A DNA stretch of 64,000 nt from Corallococcus sp. EGB (GTDB taxonomy: Bacteria; Myxococcota; Myxococcia; Myxococcales; Myxococcaceae). The notes beneath the pieces are model-generated. The model saw nothing but the letters and a program-made list of their open reading frames with translations, was not told where the DNA came from and made no database searches. This document shows, piece after piece, positions 62,391-64,000 of the stretch. Where the stretch lies: NCBI RefSeq assembly GCF_019968905.1, contig NZ_CP079946.1:4216001-4280000 (forward strand). Reading direction: 5' to 3'. How positions within the stretch are numbered: position 1 is the stretch's first letter; each line of letters opens with the position of its first letter. The translations under genes were made by a program, and so were the position numbers.

Positions 62391-63404
62391 GTGAACGACG
62401 ACACGCCTGATTCCGCGCAGGAGCTGGCCGACGTGCTCCAGGACGTGCGCCGCCACCTCCTCTGGCAGGAGGAGACCGCGGGCCGCGCGCTCCTCGTCGA
62501 CGCGAAGGTCGCCGCCGAGCTCCAGCAGCAGCGCGCCGCCGCCTCGTCCGTGCGGACGATGATCGCCCGGACGAAGGCGCCCGAGCCGGCCGCCGCCCCC
62601 CCGCCTCCCCGGCCACCCGCGGAGTCCCCCACGCGCGACGCCCTGCACGCCGCGATGAAGCAGCCCCTGGGCGCCCCCCGTCCACCGGCCGCCGCCACGC
62701 CGCCTCCCGCCGCGCCGCGCCCCCTGGCCCCCGAGGCTCCGGCCCCCCGGGCCGCGCCCGCCGCGGGGATGCTCCTGGACGTGCCCCAGTCCGCGCCCCG
62801 CTACAACGGCGCGCTGCCCGGCGTCGTGGAGGGCGAACGCCCCACGCTGGATCAGATCCGCCGCGAGCTGGGCGACTGCCGCCGCTGCAAGCTGTGCACG
62901 GGCCGCAAGAACATCGTGTTCGGCTCCGGCAACCCCCGCGCGGAGCTGGTGTTCGTGGGCGAGGGCCCCGGTGAGAACGAGGACCTCCAGGGCGTGCCCT
63001 TCGTGGGCGCCGCGGGCGACCTGCTCACCAAGATGATCGGCGCCATGGGCTTCACGCGCAACGACGTCTACATCGCCAACGTCGTGAAGTGCCGCCCGCC
63101 CGGCAACCGCAACCCGGAGCCGGATGAGATCGCCGCGTGCGAGCCCTTCCTGCGCTCGCAGCTGCTCGCGCTCCAGCCGAAGGTCATCGTCGCGCTGGGC
63201 AAGTTCGCGGCGCAGACGCTGCTCCGGGACACCACCCCCATCACCCGCATGCGGGGCCAATGGCGCCAGTACGAGGGCATCCAGCTCATGCCCACCTTCC
63301 ACCCCGCGTACCTCCTGCGCAACAGCGCGGAGAAGCGCAAGGCGTGGGAGGACCTGCAACAGGTGATGAAGCTGTTCGGCAAGCACCCGGGCTCCAGCGC
63401 ATAG
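62391..63404 (+). CDS. type 4-like uracil-DNA glycosylase with N-terminal extension
   Basis: A 337-aa protein (GTG start). The C-terminal 180 residues are a family 4/5 UDG: 'CRRCKLC' (C163-C169), 'VGEGPGENEDLQGVPFVG' (motif A), 'NVVKCRPPGNRNP' and 'TFHPAYLLRN' (motif B). C234 and C250 complete the [4Fe-4S] cluster ligands. The first 150 residues are a Pro/Ala-rich extension not seen in thermophilic prototypes, perhaps a partner-binding arm. It removes uracil from DNA. Confidence 0.9.
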   Translation: MNDDTPDSAQELADVLQDVRRHLLWQEETAGRALLVDAKVAAELQQQRAAASSVRTMIARTKAPEPAAAPPPPRPPAESPTRDALHAAMKQPLGAPRPPAAATPPPAAPRPLAPEAPAPRAAPAAGMLLDVPQSAPRYNGALPGVVEGERPTLDQIRRELGDCRRCKLCTGRKNIVFGSGNPRAELVFVGEGPGENEDLQGVPFVGAAGDLLTKMIGAMGFTRNDVYIANVVKCRPPGNRNPEPDEIAACEPFLRSQLLALQPKVIVALGKFAAQTLLRDTTPITRMRGQWRQYEGIQLMPTFHPAYLLRNSAEKRKAWEDLQQVMKLFGKHPGSSA

Positions 63405-63438
63405 AACGCGCGGCGCACCGCGACCAGGAGAGGCACAG

Positions 63439-64000
63439 ATGAAGGGCGTGCTCGAGACGCGTGAAGTGCAGTCCCCCGCGCTGGAGAACAACCCGCTGGG
63501 AGATCCGGCCCGCCGCCGGCTCACCGTGTACCTGCCGCCGGGCTACGCGGAGGGCACGCAGCGCTACGCCGTCGTCTACTTCCTGCACGCCTTCGGCAAC
63601 GGCGGCGGCTCGTGGACCAACGCGTCCGGGTTCTCGCCCACCGTGCCGGACCGCCTGGACGCGCTCATCGCACAGGGCGCCATCCCGCCCGTCATCGGCG
63701 TCTTCCCGGACGCGTGGACGAAGCTGGGCGGCAGCCAGTGGGTGAACAGCGACGCCATCGGCCGCTACCGCGACTACCTGGTCAAGGACATCGTCGGGTT
63801 CGTGGACAAGACCTTCCGCACGCAGCCCAGGGCCGCGTCGCGCGCGGTGGTGGGCCACAGCTCCGGCGGCTATGGCGCGCTGGTGATGGGCCGGTACCAC
63901 CCGGAGGTCTTCTCCCTGGTGGGCGCGCACGCGCCGGATTCCTACTTCGAATACTCGTACATGCCGGACCTGCCCAAGGCGGCCACCGCGCTCATGAAGG
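63439..64000 (+). CDS. putative esterase (esterase D / antigen 85-like), 3' truncated by window
   Basis: 187 residues are visible, and the frame runs off the right edge. The start ATG follows GGAGAGGCAC. The alpha/beta hydrolase signs are 'VVYFLHAFGNGGGSW' (oxyanion region) and the nucleophile 'VVGHSSGGYGALVMG' (Ser in G-H-S-S-G). 'RRLTVYLPPGY' at the start is typical of the family. No signal peptide is evident. The acid and His residues lie beyond the window. Confidence 0.85.
   Translation, partial: MKGVLETREVQSPALENNPLGDPARRRLTVYLPPGYAEGTQRYAVVYFLHAFGNGGGSWTNASGFSPTVPDRLDALIAQGAIPPVIGVFPDAWTKLGGSQWVNSDAIGRYRDYLVKDIVGFVDKTFRTQPRAASRAVVGHSSGGYGALVMGRYHPEVFSLVGAHAPDSYFEYSYMPDLPKAATALMK

Overview
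The window is high-GC DNA from a myxobacterium, most likely family Myxococcaceae (Corallococcus or Myxococcus). The basis is very high third-position GC, a chaperone-usher operon with spore-coat-U subunits, kinase-like and FHA/PP2C signalling genes, hybrid sensory proteins and many lipoproteins and repeat-rich surface proteins. The genus is an inference; there is no rRNA or species marker here. The window opens inside a secreted protein gene and closes inside an esterase gene.

Layout. 1-5.3 kb: C-terminus of an Ig-like secreted protein, a carotenoid oxygenase, a WD40 remnant, a divergent alpha/beta hydrolase and AraC regulator pair, and a STAS-like protein. 5.6-9.5 kb (minus): a four-gene operon encoding a 275-aa unknown protein, a MACPF pore-forming-family protein, a JmjC-type oxygenase and a sulfotransferase. 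The first two proteins end in the same tail, Gly-Leu-Asn-Asp. 9.95-14.1 kb (plus): a complete chaperone-usher operon (SCPU subunit, chaperone, usher, SCPU subunit). Two identical 10-bp palindromes 21 bp apart sit in the gap between these two divergent operons. 14-24.4 kb: a membrane pseudokinase, an HtrA protease, a receiver-ATPase hybrid without its phospho-acceptor His, and housekeeping genes (ureohydrolase, YjbR, quinone oxidoreductase, MgtE, YacG, LPG-synthase-like, BamE-like lipoprotein). 24.5-31.5 kb: an RHH regulator with a coupled mini-ORF, a yybP-ykoY manganese riboswitch ahead of a GDT1-family exporter, metabolic enzymes, an Ada-AlkA plus Ogt alkylation-repair operon, and a CAU tRNA with a clear terminator. 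31.6-33.3 kb: an Mrr type IV restriction enzyme followed by decayed fragments, including a toxin tail and an immunity gene broken by a stop codon.

33.3-49 kb: methyltransferase, acetyltransferase, VOC protein, FAD-linked oxidase and a two-component system. Then comes a four-gene minus-strand copper operon: a 1763-aa multicopper oxidase resembling MofA-type enzymes, a beta-propeller membrane protein, a protein with two Sco domains in tandem, and a lipoprotein joining cytochrome c to a periplasmic-binding fold. 49.3-64 kb: RluA-family pseudouridine synthase, small proteins, an FHA / PP2C-cNMP signalling pair, a 992-aa carboxypeptidase-regulatory-repeat protein, CoaBC, a decayed SDR/LysR pair, an XRE regulator, an FMN reductase, a uracil-DNA glycosylase and an esterase.

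The two systems most worth attention are the GLND-tailed MACPF operon with its hydroxylase and sulfotransferase, and the giant copper-oxidase operon. The latter lies in the same window as a manganese-responsive exporter. Functional links are inferences from gene order and motifs; no database search was possible.
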